A stretch of DNA of 64,000 nt from Lachnospiraceae bacterium (GTDB lineage: Bacteria > Bacillota > Clostridia > Lachnospirales > Lachnospiraceae). A model generated the notes under the pieces. It searched no databases. It saw only the letters and a program-made list of their open reading frames with translations, and was not told where the DNA came from. The stretch is from contig CAJTDB010000011.1 in the NCBI GenBank assembly GCA_910574965.1, positions 62,001 through 126,000 of the forward strand, given 5' to 3'. The translations under genes were made by a program, and so were the position numbers. Of this stretch, positions 9,172-17,601 are shown one piece after another (the first letter of the stretch is position 1; the number at the start of each line of letters is the position of its first letter).

Positions 9172-9588
9172 ATGATAAGACAAAACTTTTTTCGGTGTGG
9201 CATAACCGGCTGGGCTTTGGAAATTCTCTGGACCGGTCTTCACGCTTTTCGCGTACGCGATCTTAAGCTGATCGGAAATTCCTCCCTCTGGATGTTCCCG
9301 ATCTATGGAAGCGCTGCTTTCCTCACTCCCATCATGCAGAAAATGAGAAATGTTCCTCTCATTCAGCGGGGCTTCGTTTACATGTCCTGTATTTTCCTGG
9401 GAGAATATGTCAGCGGAATGTTTCTGAAGCACAAAAACATGTGCCCCTGGGACTACAGCCGCACCCCCTGGCATTTAAACGGCATCATACGCTTGGACTA
9501 CGCCCCTGTCTGGTTTCTCGTAGGACTTCTCTATGAGCGTCTCCTGCTGCGGAAAGTTTCCACAAAACTTTCCGCAGAAACAAGTTGA
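9172..9588 (+). CDS. Small membrane protein, putative CmpB-type ABC transporter permease family
   Basis: A 138-residue membrane protein with four hydrophobic stretches. It carries the pattern of the family annotated as putative ABC-transporter type IV (CmpB): GWALEILWTGL, then SLWMFPIYG, LGEYVSGMFL, CPWDYSRTPWHLNG, and a final PVWFLVGLLYERLL. No ATPase partner lies beside it and the family function is poorly defined, so the transporter label is only a family name. The start has no clear ribosome binding site. The last 40 bp of the gene encode a perfect 11-bp hairpin, and the stop overlaps the likely pyrB promoter. Confidence 0.7.
   Translation: MIRQNFFRCGITGWALEILWTGLHAFRVRDLKLIGNSSLWMFPIYGSAAFLTPIMQKMRNVPLIQRGFVYMSCIFLGEYVSGMFLKHKNMCPWDYSRTPWHLNGIIRLDYAPVWFLVGLLYERLLLRKVSTKLSAETS
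9549..9575 (+). other. Perfect hairpin in the 3' end of the CmpB-like gene
   Basis: GCGGAAAGTTT (9549-9559) and AAACTTTCCGC (9565-9575) form a perfect 11-bp stem with loop CCACA. A short T-rich stretch (TTGAATTTT) begins about 10 nt later, so it could act as a weak terminator of this gene. Confidence 0.4.
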
Positions 9589-9613
9589 ATTTTCCCCGCA
9601 TATCGTGTATCCT
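9585..9613 (+). promoter_or_regulatory. Candidate pyrB promoter
   Basis: TTGAAT (9585-9590), 17-bp spacer, TATCCT (9608-9613). If used, the pyrB leader would be about 290 nt and contain the whole hairpin array. Confidence 0.4.
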
Positions 9614-9640
9614 GTTCATAGTGAAAAAGATGCGGCATCT

Positions 9641-9897
9641 GGCTGAAAATCCTTCCAGACACCGGGGATTGGCCGGACAGATGCGGAACTGAACATCAGC
9701 ATCTGGCCGGACAATCCGGGAAGGGTTTTCAGACACGGATGTGGCTAAAAACCCTTCCAGACACCGGGGATTGACCGGACAGATGCGGAACTGAACATCA
9801 GCATCTGGCCGGACAATCCGGGAAGGGTTTTCAGACACGGATGTGGCTGAAAACCCTTCCAGACACCGGGGATTGACCGGACAGATGCGGAACTGAA
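9641..9897 (+). repeat. Tandem 102-bp hairpin repeats in the pyrB leader
   Basis: Two full units (9641-9742, 9743-9844) and a 53-bp partial unit (9845-9897) repeat almost exactly. Each unit contains GGAACTGAACATCAG (GGAACT at 9685, 9787) and long inverted arms: GCATCTGGCC (9699) against GACCGGACAGATGC (9773), and AAGGGTTTTCAG (9823-9834) against CTGAAAACCCTT (9847-9858). The third copy runs directly into the ribosome binding site. A decayed copy seems to precede the array (GATGCGGCATCTGG near 9630). The 322-bp gap before pyrB holds no gene. Confidence 0.85.
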
Positions 9898-9905
9898 ATA
9901 GGAGG
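9889..9905 (+). promoter_or_regulatory. Conserved leader/SD box of pyrB
   Basis: GGAACTGAAATAGGAGG, ending 5 nt before the ATG. The first nine bases are the repeat-unit junction; only the last copy continues into ATAGGAGG instead of CATCAG. Confidence 0.65.
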
Positions 9906-9910
9906 TATGT

Positions 9911-10831
9911 ATGAGACATTTGATGAGCCCTCTGGATTTCTCTGTCGAGGAACTGGACCAGCTTCTGGATCTTGCCAATGACATTGAAGCCCATCCGGAG
10001 AAATACGCACATGCATGTGACGGAAAGAAACTTGCCACTTTGTTTTATGAACCAAGCACACGGACCCGGCTTAGTTTTGAAGCTGCCATGATGAACTTAG
10101 GCGGCAATATTTTTGGTTTTTCTTCCGCAGCCAGCAGCTCCGCTGCCAAAGGAGAAAGCGTTTCCGATACCATTCGTATGATTTCCTGCTATGCTGACAT
10201 CTGTGCTATGCGCCATCCCAAAGAAGGTGCTCCTATGGTGGCCAGCGCAGTCTCTTCTATTCCTGTTATCAACGCCGGTGACGGCGGACATCAGCATCCT
10301 ACCCAGACCTTAACCGATCTTCTTACGATCCGTTCCCTGAAAGGACGGCTGGATCATCTCGTCATCGGTCTGTGCGGTGATCTGAAATTCGGGCGGACCG
10401 TCCACTCTCTCGTTCGTGCTCTAGCCCGCTATGAACACATCACCTTCATTTTCATCTCTCCTGAAGAGCTGAAAATCCCCGGTTACATCAAAGAAGATGT
10501 TCTGGAAGCCCAGAACATCCCCTATAAGGAAGTAGAACGCATCGAAGACGTGATGTCCGATCTGGATATCCTCTACATGACCCGCGTACAGAGAGAACGC
10601 TTCTTCAATGAAGAAGACTATATCCGTCTGAAAGATTTCTACATATTAAATAACAAGAAAATGAAACTTGCCAAAGAAGACATGATCGTTATGCATCCCC
10701 TTCCCAGAGTCAACGAGATCTCTGTAGAAGTGGACAAAGACCCAAGAGCAGCTTATTTCCGTCAGGTCCAGTACGGCGTCTATGTGCGCATGGCCCTGAT
10801 TCTTACTCTTCTGGAGGTGAATGTATGTTAA
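9911..10831 (+). CDS. pyrB: Aspartate carbamoyltransferase catalytic subunit
   Basis: Condenses carbamoyl phosphate and aspartate to carbamoyl aspartate in pyrimidine synthesis. The 306-residue length is typical of PyrB. The carbamoyl-phosphate loop [16 protein letters not shown] is at residues 45-60, with [12 protein letters not shown] in the middle and the C-terminal [10 protein letters not shown]. It overlaps pyrI by 7 bp, which fits a heteromeric enzyme made of PyrB trimers and PyrI dimers. The ATG follows AGGAGG by 5 nt. Its leader consists almost entirely of the tandem hairpin array, so expression may respond to RNA structure there. Confidence 0.96.
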   Translation: MRHLMSPLDFSVEELDQLLDLANDIEAHPEKYAHACDGKKLATLFYEPSTRTRLSFEAAMMNLGGNIFGFSSAASSSAAKGESVSDTIRMISCYADICAMRHPKEGAPMVASAVSSIPVINAGDGGHQHPTQTLTDLLTIRSLKGRLDHLVIGLCGDLKFGRTVHSLVRALARYEHITFIFISPEELKIPGYIKEDVLEAQNIPYKEVERIEDVMSDLDILYMTRVQRERFFNEEDYIRLKDFYILNNKKMKLAKEDMIVMHPLPRVNEISVEVDKDPRAAYFRQVQYGVYVRMALILTLLEVNVC

Positions 10832-11259
10832 ATATCGGCGGATTAAGTGAAGGCTTCGTGCTGGACCACATTGAAGCAGGACGGAGTATGGAAATCTATC
10901 AATATCTGAATCTGGATAAATTCGACTGCTGTGTGGCAATTATTAAAAATGCCCGCAGCAATAAGATGGGAAAGAAAGACATCATCAAGATCGAATGCTC
11001 TATTGATGCTATTGATTTGAAAGCCCTTGGTTTTATTGATCACAACATCACGGTCAATATCATCCAAAATGACCGCATTGTAGAGAAAAAGCGTCTGTCT
11101 CTTCCCAAGGAGATCAAAAACGTCGCCAGATGCCGCAATCCCCGCTGCATCACTTCCATTGAACAGGAAATAGATCACATTTTTGTCCTTACCGATCCGG
11201 TAAAGGAAATCTACCGCTGCAAGTACTGCGAAGAGAAATACAGAAGAAAGAAAAAATAA
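10825..11259 (+). CDS. pyrI: Aspartate carbamoyltransferase regulatory subunit
   Basis: A 144-residue PyrI. The N-terminal nucleotide-binding domain contains [12 protein letters not shown]; the C-terminal zinc domain shows two cysteine pairs, CRNPRC and CKYC, the four structural zinc ligands. In enterobacteria PyrI confers CTP inhibition and ATP activation; the same role is assumed here. The start codon lies inside the end of pyrB (ATGTTAA), so translation is coupled. Confidence 0.95.
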   Translation: MLNIGGLSEGFVLDHIEAGRSMEIYQYLNLDKFDCCVAIIKNARSNKMGKKDIIKIECSIDAIDLKALGFIDHNITVNIIQNDRIVEKKRLSLPKEIKNVARCRNPRCITSIEQEIDHIFVLTDPVKEIYRCKYCEEKYRRKKK

Positions 11260-11289
11260 GTCTTTGAAACAGAAAAAACTGCCGGGAAA

Positions 11290-11352
11290 CAGACAGACCT
11301 AAACAGGAACAGATATGGCTCTCATGAGTCCTGTCTGCCCCTGAAGTTTTTT
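11290..11352 (+). terminator. Candidate terminator after pyrBI
   Basis: CAGACAG (11290-11296) and CTGTCTG (11331-11337) can pair, extended by GGG/CCC with a bulge, and a TTTTTT run follows at 11347-11352. The 34-nt loop makes this a moderate candidate. The rest of the 205-bp gap before the response regulator gene shows nothing else clear. Confidence 0.4.
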
Positions 11353-11464
11353 ATAAGAAAAAAGTCATACACCTGTTCCATTCTCTCCTCAGGGATTTAG
11401 CTTCTGGACAAATCCGCTCTCCTCATGTTAGTATTAGGAAAAACAACAGGGTGGTAAAGGTATT

Positions 11465-12133
11465 ATGCAAAAAATTATGATCATCGAGGATGACCTGGAC
11501 ATTCGAGAGGAGCTGGCACTGATCCTGAAAAACGAGGGATACGCATCTGTAATAGTGACAAACTTTGACTGCATTCCGGAACAGGCGGTACAAGAACATC
11601 CGGATCTAATCCTCCTGGATATCGGCCTGCCTGGGCGCGATGGCTTTTCCCTGTGTGCCGCTCTGCAAAAAGCCGTTTCCGCACCGGTGATTTTTGTCAC
11701 CAGCCGGGATGCCGGTATCGATGAGGTGCGGGCGCTGAGCCTGGGCGGAGACGACTACATCACCAAACCCTACAGTGTCCCCGTCCTGCTGGCCCGAATC
11801 AAGGCCGTTCTCCGCCGGACCGGAAGCAGTCCGGAATCGGTTGATGTTCTCGAAGCCAGAGGGCTGCGTCTGAGCCTGACAAAAGGAATGGTATCAGCCA
11901 ATGGGAAAACGGCGGAACTGACCCGAAATGAACTGCAGATATTATCCTGTCTGATGGTTCATGCAGGTCAGATCGTTTCCAGAGCTGATCTGATCGATAC
12001 ACTGTGGGACAATCAAATTTACATTGACGACAACACCCTCAGTGTCAACATGACCCGGCTGCGGGGAAAACTGTCGGACATTGGCCTGCCAGATACCATT
12101 AAAACCCGCCGCAAAATGGGATATCAGCTATGA
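11465..12133 (+). CDS. OmpR-family response regulator (BceR-like)
   Basis: A 222-residue regulator with a receiver domain (acidic pocket E8-D9-D10, phosphoacceptor D52 in LLDIGLP, KPYS near the end) and a winged-helix DNA-binding domain (TRNELQILSCLM ... NMTRLRGKL). It overlaps the following kinase gene by 4 bp (ATGA). Together with the small kinase and the ABC ATPase/FtsX permease downstream it forms the classical Bce-type arrangement, in which the regulator switches on the transporter in response to cell-wall-active peptides. The inducer here is unknown. Confidence 0.9.
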   Translation: MQKIMIIEDDLDIREELALILKNEGYASVIVTNFDCIPEQAVQEHPDLILLDIGLPGRDGFSLCAALQKAVSAPVIFVTSRDAGIDEVRALSLGGDDYITKPYSVPVLLARIKAVLRRTGSSPESVDVLEARGLRLSLTKGMVSANGKTAELTRNELQILSCLMVHAGQIVSRADLIDTLWDNQIYIDDNTLSVNMTRLRGKLSDIGLPDTIKTRRKMGYQL

Positions 12134-13140
12134 CTCTGTGGGAATTTTTATCAGACCGGTCAGGACGGATTGCCCTGCAACTAATCGTCGCCGGACTGAC
12201 GGCCCTGTTCCTTCTTGCCACGGGAACACAACCTGGAATTCTTATCATTTTACTGATTGCACTTCTGCTGGTTTTCCTGATCGTAAATATGCTTGATTTC
12301 TTTCGGCAGCGCACCCGGCTTCTGGAACTGGAAACCATCCTGAAAGGACTGGACCGGAAATACCTGTTTGCGGAATGTATTCCGCCGCCTAAAGGGCTTT
12401 ATGAACAGCGGCTCTTTGACCTGACCCGTCGGGCAGGACGGGCCATGACCGGCGCGGTCTCCGATGCCCAGGCCCGCCAACGAGAATACCGGGAGTACGT
12501 GGAACGCTGGGTGCATGAAATCAAGGCTCCCATCACCGCAGCCCGGCTGATCTGCAGGGAACTAGACGGAGATCCCCGCCGAAAACTTATGGCTGAGCTG
12601 GCGCAGATCGAAGCCAATATCGAACGGACCCTGTTCTATGCCCGTGCAGAGAACCCGGAACAGGACTGCCTGTTTCGACAGACGGACCTGGGGAAAATTG
12701 CTGCCCAGGCCATTGAAAACCATCGTTCCCTGCTGATTCAAAGCGGCGTCCGGGTGAAAACAGAGAATCTGAATGGTGTCGTGTATACGGATGAAAAGTG
12801 GGCTGTTTTCATTTTGGGCCAGCTCCTGCAAAATGCGGCCCGCTATCGAAGAACAGAGCCGATTATCATTCTTTTTTCAAAATCTCTTGGAAAACAAATA
12901 CAACTTGTGGTGCAGGATAATGGCATCGGCATCCCTGCTCATGAATTGTCCCGCGTGTATGACAGGGGCTTTACCGGCAGCAACGGACGGATCCGGGGCG
13001 GTTCCACCGGCATGGGGCTGTACTTGTGCCGGAAGCTGGCCGCTTTTCTGGATTTGGGACTTCAAATCACATCAGAGGAAGGAAAAGGGACAGTTGTGAC
13101 CCTGACGTTTCCGGCAAAAGAAAATCTTACGAAACTGTAA
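12130..13140 (+). CDS. Intramembrane-sensing histidine kinase (BceS-like)
   Basis: A 336-residue kinase with only two membrane segments (about residues 14-33 and 36-56) and almost no extracellular loop, the hallmark of intramembrane-sensing kinases. The phosphorylated histidine is H129 in ERWVHEIKAPITAARL; the ATPase domain shows QNAARYR, DNGIGIP and GGSTGMGLYL. Such kinases do not bind the antibiotic themselves but read the activity of the partner permease, consistent with the BceAB-type genes that follow. Confidence 0.9.
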   Translation: MTLWEFLSDRSGRIALQLIVAGLTALFLLATGTQPGILIILLIALLLVFLIVNMLDFFRQRTRLLELETILKGLDRKYLFAECIPPPKGLYEQRLFDLTRRAGRAMTGAVSDAQARQREYREYVERWVHEIKAPITAARLICRELDGDPRRKLMAELAQIEANIERTLFYARAENPEQDCLFRQTDLGKIAAQAIENHRSLLIQSGVRVKTENLNGVVYTDEKWAVFILGQLLQNAARYRRTEPIIILFSKSLGKQIQLVVQDNGIGIPAHELSRVYDRGFTGSNGRIRGGSTGMGLYLCRKLAAFLDLGLQITSEEGKGTVVTLTFPAKENLTKL

Positions 13141-13141
13141 G
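13126..13141 (+). promoter_or_regulatory. Candidate Bce-type operator
   Basis: CTTAC (13126-13130) and GTAAG (13137-13141) form an inverted repeat with a 6-bp spacer, overlapping the kinase stop codon about 80 bp before the ABC gene. It resembles inverted repeats with TTAC/GTAA ends reported for BceR-type regulators. Confidence 0.35.
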
Positions 13142-13219
13142 GTAAATCCATATCAATTCGATACAATATTCCTCACTTTTAGTGTACTATAGAGCCGTAA
13201 GTCAAAGGAGGCAAACGGT

Positions 13220-13978
13220 ATGCTGCAAGTACAGAACATTGAAAAATACTATGGGGACAAAAACAATGTCACCAAAGCGCTGGACCGGGTAAGTTTCGAC
13301 GTGGAGGCAGGAGAGTTCCTGGCAATCATGGGAGCATCCGGATCGGGCAAAACCACCCTGCTTAACTGTATTTCTACCATTGATACCATCAGTGCAGGGA
13401 AAATTCTTCTGGATGGAGTAAGTATAGACAATCTTAATGAAAAAGAACTGGCGAAATTCCGCCGGGAACGCCTGGGCTTTGTGTTTCAGGACTTCAATCT
13501 GCTGGATACCCTGACGATCGAGGAAAACATCGGGCTGGCCCTCTCGCTGAACCATAAAGAACCAAAAAAAGTCCAAGGCCAGGTGCACAAAACAGCCCAA
13601 AAACTGGGGATCACCGACATCCTATCCAAGTTTCCCTACCAGGTTTCCGGCGGACAGAAGCAACGGGCCGCCTGTGCACGGGCACTAGTAGCAGGACAGT
13701 CTCTCCTTCTGGCCGACGAGCCAACCGGGGCACTGGACTCCAGAGCGTCTAAGAACCTGCTGGAAGTCCTGTCTGCTATGAATCAGGATACGGGCGCTAC
13801 CATCCTCATGGTCACCCATGACGCATACAGCGCCAGCTACGCGAAACGGGTTCTGTTTCTGAAAGACGGACGGGTATTTAATGAACTTCTGCGGGGAGAA
13901 CGAGGACGGCCCGTATTCTACCACGAAATTCTGGACGTTCTTGCCGCGCTGGGAGGTGATATCAGTGACGTTATCTGA
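13220..13978 (+). CDS. ABC transporter ATP-binding protein (BceA-like)
   Basis: A 252-residue ATPase of the MacB/BceA group: Walker A GASGSGKTT, Q-loop FVFQDFNLLDTLT, signature VSGGQKQR, Walker B LLLADEPTGALD and H-loop VTHD. It has a good AAAGGAGG site and probably its own promoter, because 79 bp separate it from the kinase gene. The last 14 bp overlap the start of the permease gene. In Bce systems this ATPase powers release of peptide antibiotics from lipid II-cycle targets; the specificity here is not known. Confidence 0.93.
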   Translation: MLQVQNIEKYYGDKNNVTKALDRVSFDVEAGEFLAIMGASGSGKTTLLNCISTIDTISAGKILLDGVSIDNLNEKELAKFRRERLGFVFQDFNLLDTLTIEENIGLALSLNHKEPKKVQGQVHKTAQKLGITDILSKFPYQVSGGQKQRAACARALVAGQSLLLADEPTGALDSRASKNLLEVLSAMNQDTGATILMVTHDAYSASYAKRVLFLKDGRVFNELLRGERGRPVFYHEILDVLAALGGDISDVI

Positions 13979-15920
13979 ACTGTCTCTCCGAAACGCCAGA
14001 CGGCAGGCAAGAGATTATCTGGTATACTTTGTTGCAATAGTGATGGCCGCAGCACTGCTGTATTCTTTCAACGGACTGGTGTTTTCCCGTGAGATCACCA
14101 CATTGTCCATAAGCATATCCTCGCTTCCCATGATGATCATGCTGGCCAGCGTGGTGGTAGTATGTGTCTTCGGCTGGCTGGTGGCCTATACCACCAGATT
14201 TATGCTTTTGCGCCGGGGACGGGAGCTTGGAACTTATCTGCTCATTGGCCTGGAAAATCGGCAGGTAGCCCGTCTGTTCTTTTTGGAGAACTTGGCCGTT
14301 GGGAGTTGTGCCCTCCTTATGGGAACCGCCTTGGGCGGACTGCTCTATCAGATGTTCCGGGCCATCGTGCTGACCTTGTTCGGCCTTCCCTACACCTTCT
14401 CTTTCGGTTTCTCACTCCCCGCTTTGGGACTGACGGTTCTCTATTTTGCCCTGATCTATCTCTTCGCTCTGCATCGGAGCCGAAAATATATCCGCAGGGC
14501 CAGGATCCACGATCTGATCTACGTTGACCGGATTAACGAGGGCACGGTCGTCCGGGCCGGCAAAAAGCGCTGCTGGGCCTTTGCCGCATCCATTGTCCTG
14601 GGTGTTATTGGAACTCTTTTGCTGATGACAGGAGGTTCCGTCTTTATCATCAGCGGAACGGGGTGCGTCATTATATTTCTGTTCGGCTTCTTCCTCTCTT
14701 TCGCCTCCGGAGTGCCTGACTTTTTCGACAGAAGACCTGCCCGGAAGTACAGAGGGCAGAATCTGCTGGTTTTCCGCACACTTACCTCCAAACTGGCTAC
14801 TATGGGAACGCTTATTGCCGTTATCTCTATGATCTTCACTGCCACACTCATCTCCGAGGGTGCAGGGATGGTGTTCCGGGGGCTTTTCATGGGCCGGGCG
14901 GCGGAAAATGCCTGCTTCGATCTGTATATCGGCACTGCCGATGACGAGCCTCTAAGCCAGGACTATCTGGATTACATCCAGGCAAACCTCTCTGTGGAGC
15001 AGGCACTTTGCTACAGCATCTATCAGAGAGAAGACAGCCTGGTTATGGATTATGTGGAAAGCAATGGAGAGGACTATTACCGTTACTTTGACCGGGACCC
15101 GGTGCTGCGGTACAGCGACTACGCCGCTCTCCGGGCGATAGCCGGCTATCCGCCGGTGGAATTGAAACCGGGGGAATATCTCATCCACTGTATGGCCTAT
15201 CTGGAAAAACATCTGGCCGGCTATACACAGCCCATTTCCTTTGGATGCGTCAGTCTGGCCCCTGGAGGGGTTTATACGGAGCACCTGCTGCAAAACTACC
15301 ACACAAGCAACGGAGCGCGGTATATCCTCGTGGTCGCCGACGAAGTGGCAGAAAGCCTGCCGGTATTTCACCACGCCTATGCAGCCAGGACAGTTTCTCC
15401 GGTGACAGAAGCTCAGTTCTATGACCTGTGTGACATCCACTACAAGCTGGAGAAACTGAATCTGGAACGAAGCTATGACGAGATTCATACCAAAGCTCAG
15501 GAGGAGGCAGATGCGGCATCCTGGACGACAGTCACCGTGTTTCCTCTCTTTTTCCTAGCACTGTCTCTTACCATGACCGCTGCTACGATTTTGACCATTC
15601 AGCAACTCAGTGAATCAGAGCGGTACAGACGTCAGTTTGCCCTGCTACAAAAGCTGGGTATGGACCGCCAAGAGATGGCAAATGCCCTGCGGACCCAGTT
15701 CGCCATTTATTATATCCTGCCCGCCGTTCCTCCGGTGCTGATCGGCGTGCCCGTTCTGTTGAAGCTGACCCATGCCCCCGAACCGGGTGTGATGGTGGGA
15801 ATCAACAGTCCTGTCGCCATTGTGACCATTTCGCTGGGGATTTTTTTCCTGATTTATGCAGTCTACATCCTGCTGGCTTACACCAGCCTGAAGCGGAATG
15901 TGCTTCCGAAACAGTATTAA
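13965..15920 (+). CDS. FtsX-type ABC permease (BceB-like)
   Basis: A 651-residue permease with about ten membrane segments and two FtsX domains. A large extracellular domain of roughly 200 residues (about 310-510) lies between the seventh and eighth segments, the diagnostic BceB feature that senses peptide antibiotics. The GTG at 13965 is chosen because GGGAGGTGAT lies just upstream and the product then begins VTLSELSLRNARRQARDYLVYF, the usual opening; the longer open frame lies inside the ATPase gene. It completes the regulator-kinase-ATPase-permease module. Confidence 0.92.
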   Translation: MTLSELSLRNARRQARDYLVYFVAIVMAAALLYSFNGLVFSREITTLSISISSLPMMIMLASVVVVCVFGWLVAYTTRFMLLRRGRELGTYLLIGLENRQVARLFFLENLAVGSCALLMGTALGGLLYQMFRAIVLTLFGLPYTFSFGFSLPALGLTVLYFALIYLFALHRSRKYIRRARIHDLIYVDRINEGTVVRAGKKRCWAFAASIVLGVIGTLLLMTGGSVFIISGTGCVIIFLFGFFLSFASGVPDFFDRRPARKYRGQNLLVFRTLTSKLATMGTLIAVISMIFTATLISEGAGMVFRGLFMGRAAENACFDLYIGTADDEPLSQDYLDYIQANLSVEQALCYSIYQREDSLVMDYVESNGEDYYRYFDRDPVLRYSDYAALRAIAGYPPVELKPGEYLIHCMAYLEKHLAGYTQPISFGCVSLAPGGVYTEHLLQNYHTSNGARYILVVADEVAESLPVFHHAYAARTVSPVTEAQFYDLCDIHYKLEKLNLERSYDEIHTKAQEEADAASWTTVTVFPLFFLALSLTMTAATILTIQQLSESERYRRQFALLQKLGMDRQEMANALRTQFAIYYILPAVPPVLIGVPVLLKLTHAPEPGVMVGINSPVAIVTISLGIFFLIYAVYILLAYTSLKRNVLPKQY

Positions 15921-16218
15921 AGTCTGCTTTTTCATCATAAGGTCACAGTCCGAAGAGCCCCCCGGCACCGCCGGGCATTGTCGATTATCCGCCGGCCCTC
16001 CGCCAGGCGCAGCAGAAAACAACAGTAAAACTCTGTTTTCTGCATAAATCCAGAACTTATTTTTGTGACCCGCTCTCCTACAATCGGACAGTAGCCGGTA
16101 TAAGTTCCGTCTCGGCGCCAGGAAATTTCAGACTGTAGACAAAGCGGAGTTAGGACACAAGCCCTAACTCCATTTTACATTAATTCTTGTACAGAAGACT
16201 CTTTCCGGCAGTCTTCTT
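15921..16218. terminator. Intergenic hairpins between the Bce module and the AI-2E gene
   Basis: No gene in this 298-bp convergent gap. Four hairpins are visible: CCCGGC/GCCGGG (15961-15975), GCAGAAAACA/TGTTTTCTGC (16012-16043, 10-bp stem), GGAGTTAGG/CCTAACTCC followed by ATTTT (16146-16175) and GAAGACT/AGTCTTC followed by TTTT (16194-16220). The last two are the best terminator candidates for the plus strand. Confidence 0.5.
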
Positions 16219-17460
16219 TTACAAAAAGGCCCGCTCCGCCGCCTCTTTTTTCTCCTTTTTCAACTGCTGTTTCTTCAGCCTTCCAAGAATCCACTCCCGC
16301 GCCAGTTGATAGAAAAACGCAAAAACCGGAACTCCGATGACCATACCAACGATCCCAAACAGACCACCGAACAGAAGAATGGCAAACAGTACCCAGAAAC
16401 TGCTCAGGTGAGTCGTATTTCCAAGGATCTTCGGTCCTAAGATGTTTCCGTCAAACTGCTGCAGAATCAGGATAAAAATAATAAAATACACACATTTAAC
16501 GGGACTGACGATCAAAATCAGCACTGCTGCTGGAATCGCACCGATAAAGGGACCGAAAAAGGGAATGATATTCGTCACGCCGATGACCACGCTGATCAGA
16601 ACCGCATAAGGTATATTTACAATGCTGGTAAATACCATACAGATCAGTCCGATAATCAAAGAATCCAGAAGTTTTCCCTTAATAAATCCTCCCAGATATT
16701 CGTTGATAATATCCACTTCTTTTAAGATCCAGTCCGCCGGCTGCATCTGGCCTTCTTTCAGATGATCCTTCGGCGGAAAAAGCGCATAGACCACCATCTT
16801 TGCCTGCCGGCCGAACAGCCGGCGGCTGTTCATAAAATAAACCGCCACAATCAGTCCGATAACCAGATCCTTTGCCGCCATCAAAAAGGTTAAAAGGCTT
16901 ACCGAGCTGCCGCTCATGAGGCTGTTAATGTTCGGAAGAAGCTGGGTTTTGGCAAACCCTTGTATCCAGTTGATGATATCTTCGGAATACTGCTCCAGAT
17001 AGTTCAGAACCGGCGCCATCTCTTCATTAATCATCCCTTCTAACCATCCAGTTATAGTTAGAACATACCCCGGCAGAGCCTCTGTAAGTGTTGTAATGCT
17101 GCTGAGCACCTGCGCCACCACCATAGCCACCAGCACATAAATCACAAAACAGAACAAAAACAGGCTGAAAAAGATGCTTGCGCCTGCATACAGCTTCTTA
17201 AGCTTCATGGCCAATGCTTTCGGCCGTCTCTCCAGGTTGGTAACATCGGCCAGATACCGCTCAAAATGATTGCACAGCGGAGAGAGCAGATAGGCAATTA
17301 CTGCTCCAAATGCGAAAGGTCTGAGTATTCTCATAATCATCTTCACATATGCCCCGATCTGGGAAAAGCGAAAGATCAGAAAAAAGAAGAGAATACACAT
17401 AGCAACAGTTAAAAAAGCTGCCAGTCCTTTATGATAATAATCCTTCCAGTTTTCTTCCAT
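16219..17460 (-). CDS. AI-2E family transporter (UPF0118)
   Basis: A 413-residue membrane protein with about eight hydrophobic segments. The family signature is clear at the C-terminus: a GPFIGAIPA-like stretch, then LQQFDGNILGPKILGNTTHLS and LLFGGLFGIVGMVIGVP. The family is named after an AI-2 exporter in E. coli, but many members move other things, including Na+ or small molecules, so the substrate is unknown. The ATG at 17460 follows GAGGGT and gives the start expected for the family; an upstream in-frame extension has no ribosome binding site. Confidence 0.88.
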   Translation of the reverse strand: MEENWKDYYHKGLAAFLTVAMCILFFFLIFRFSQIGAYVKMIMRILRPFAFGAVIAYLLSPLCNHFERYLADVTNLERRPKALAMKLKKLYAGASIFFSLFLFCFVIYVLVAMVVAQVLSSITTLTEALPGYVLTITGWLEGMINEEMAPVLNYLEQYSEDIINWIQGFAKTQLLPNINSLMSGSSVSLLTFLMAAKDLVIGLIVAVYFMNSRRLFGRQAKMVVYALFPPKDHLKEGQMQPADWILKEVDIINEYLGGFIKGKLLDSLIIGLICMVFTSIVNIPYAVLISVVIGVTNIIPFFGPFIGAIPAAVLILIVSPVKCVYFIIFILILQQFDGNILGPKILGNTTHLSSFWVLFAILLFGGLFGIVGMVIGVPVFAFFYQLAREWILGRLKKQQLKKEKKEAAERAFL

Positions 17461-17529
17461 TGAATTACCCTCATTCTTATGTAAAATTTCCCGGTAAGAG
17501 TATTGCCATCTCACCGGAACTTATACTTC

Positions 17530-17558
17530 ATTATATTACATTTTTTTCCATAAGAAAA
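17530..17558 (-). promoter_or_regulatory. Possible promoter of the AI-2E family gene
   Basis: Minus strand has a perfect TATAAT (17530-17535) but a poor -35 (TTTTCT, 17 bp upstream). The leader that follows can form a CCGGT/ACCGG hairpin near 17492-17518. Confidence 0.35.
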
Positions 17559-17601
17559 GTTAATTCTTCTTAACGTTCTTTAACGTTTCTTTTCTTTTTG
17601 C

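Noticed and set aside
9641-9897. Possible CRISPR array
   Set aside because: The whole 102-bp unit repeats with no unique spacers, and no cas gene is nearby.
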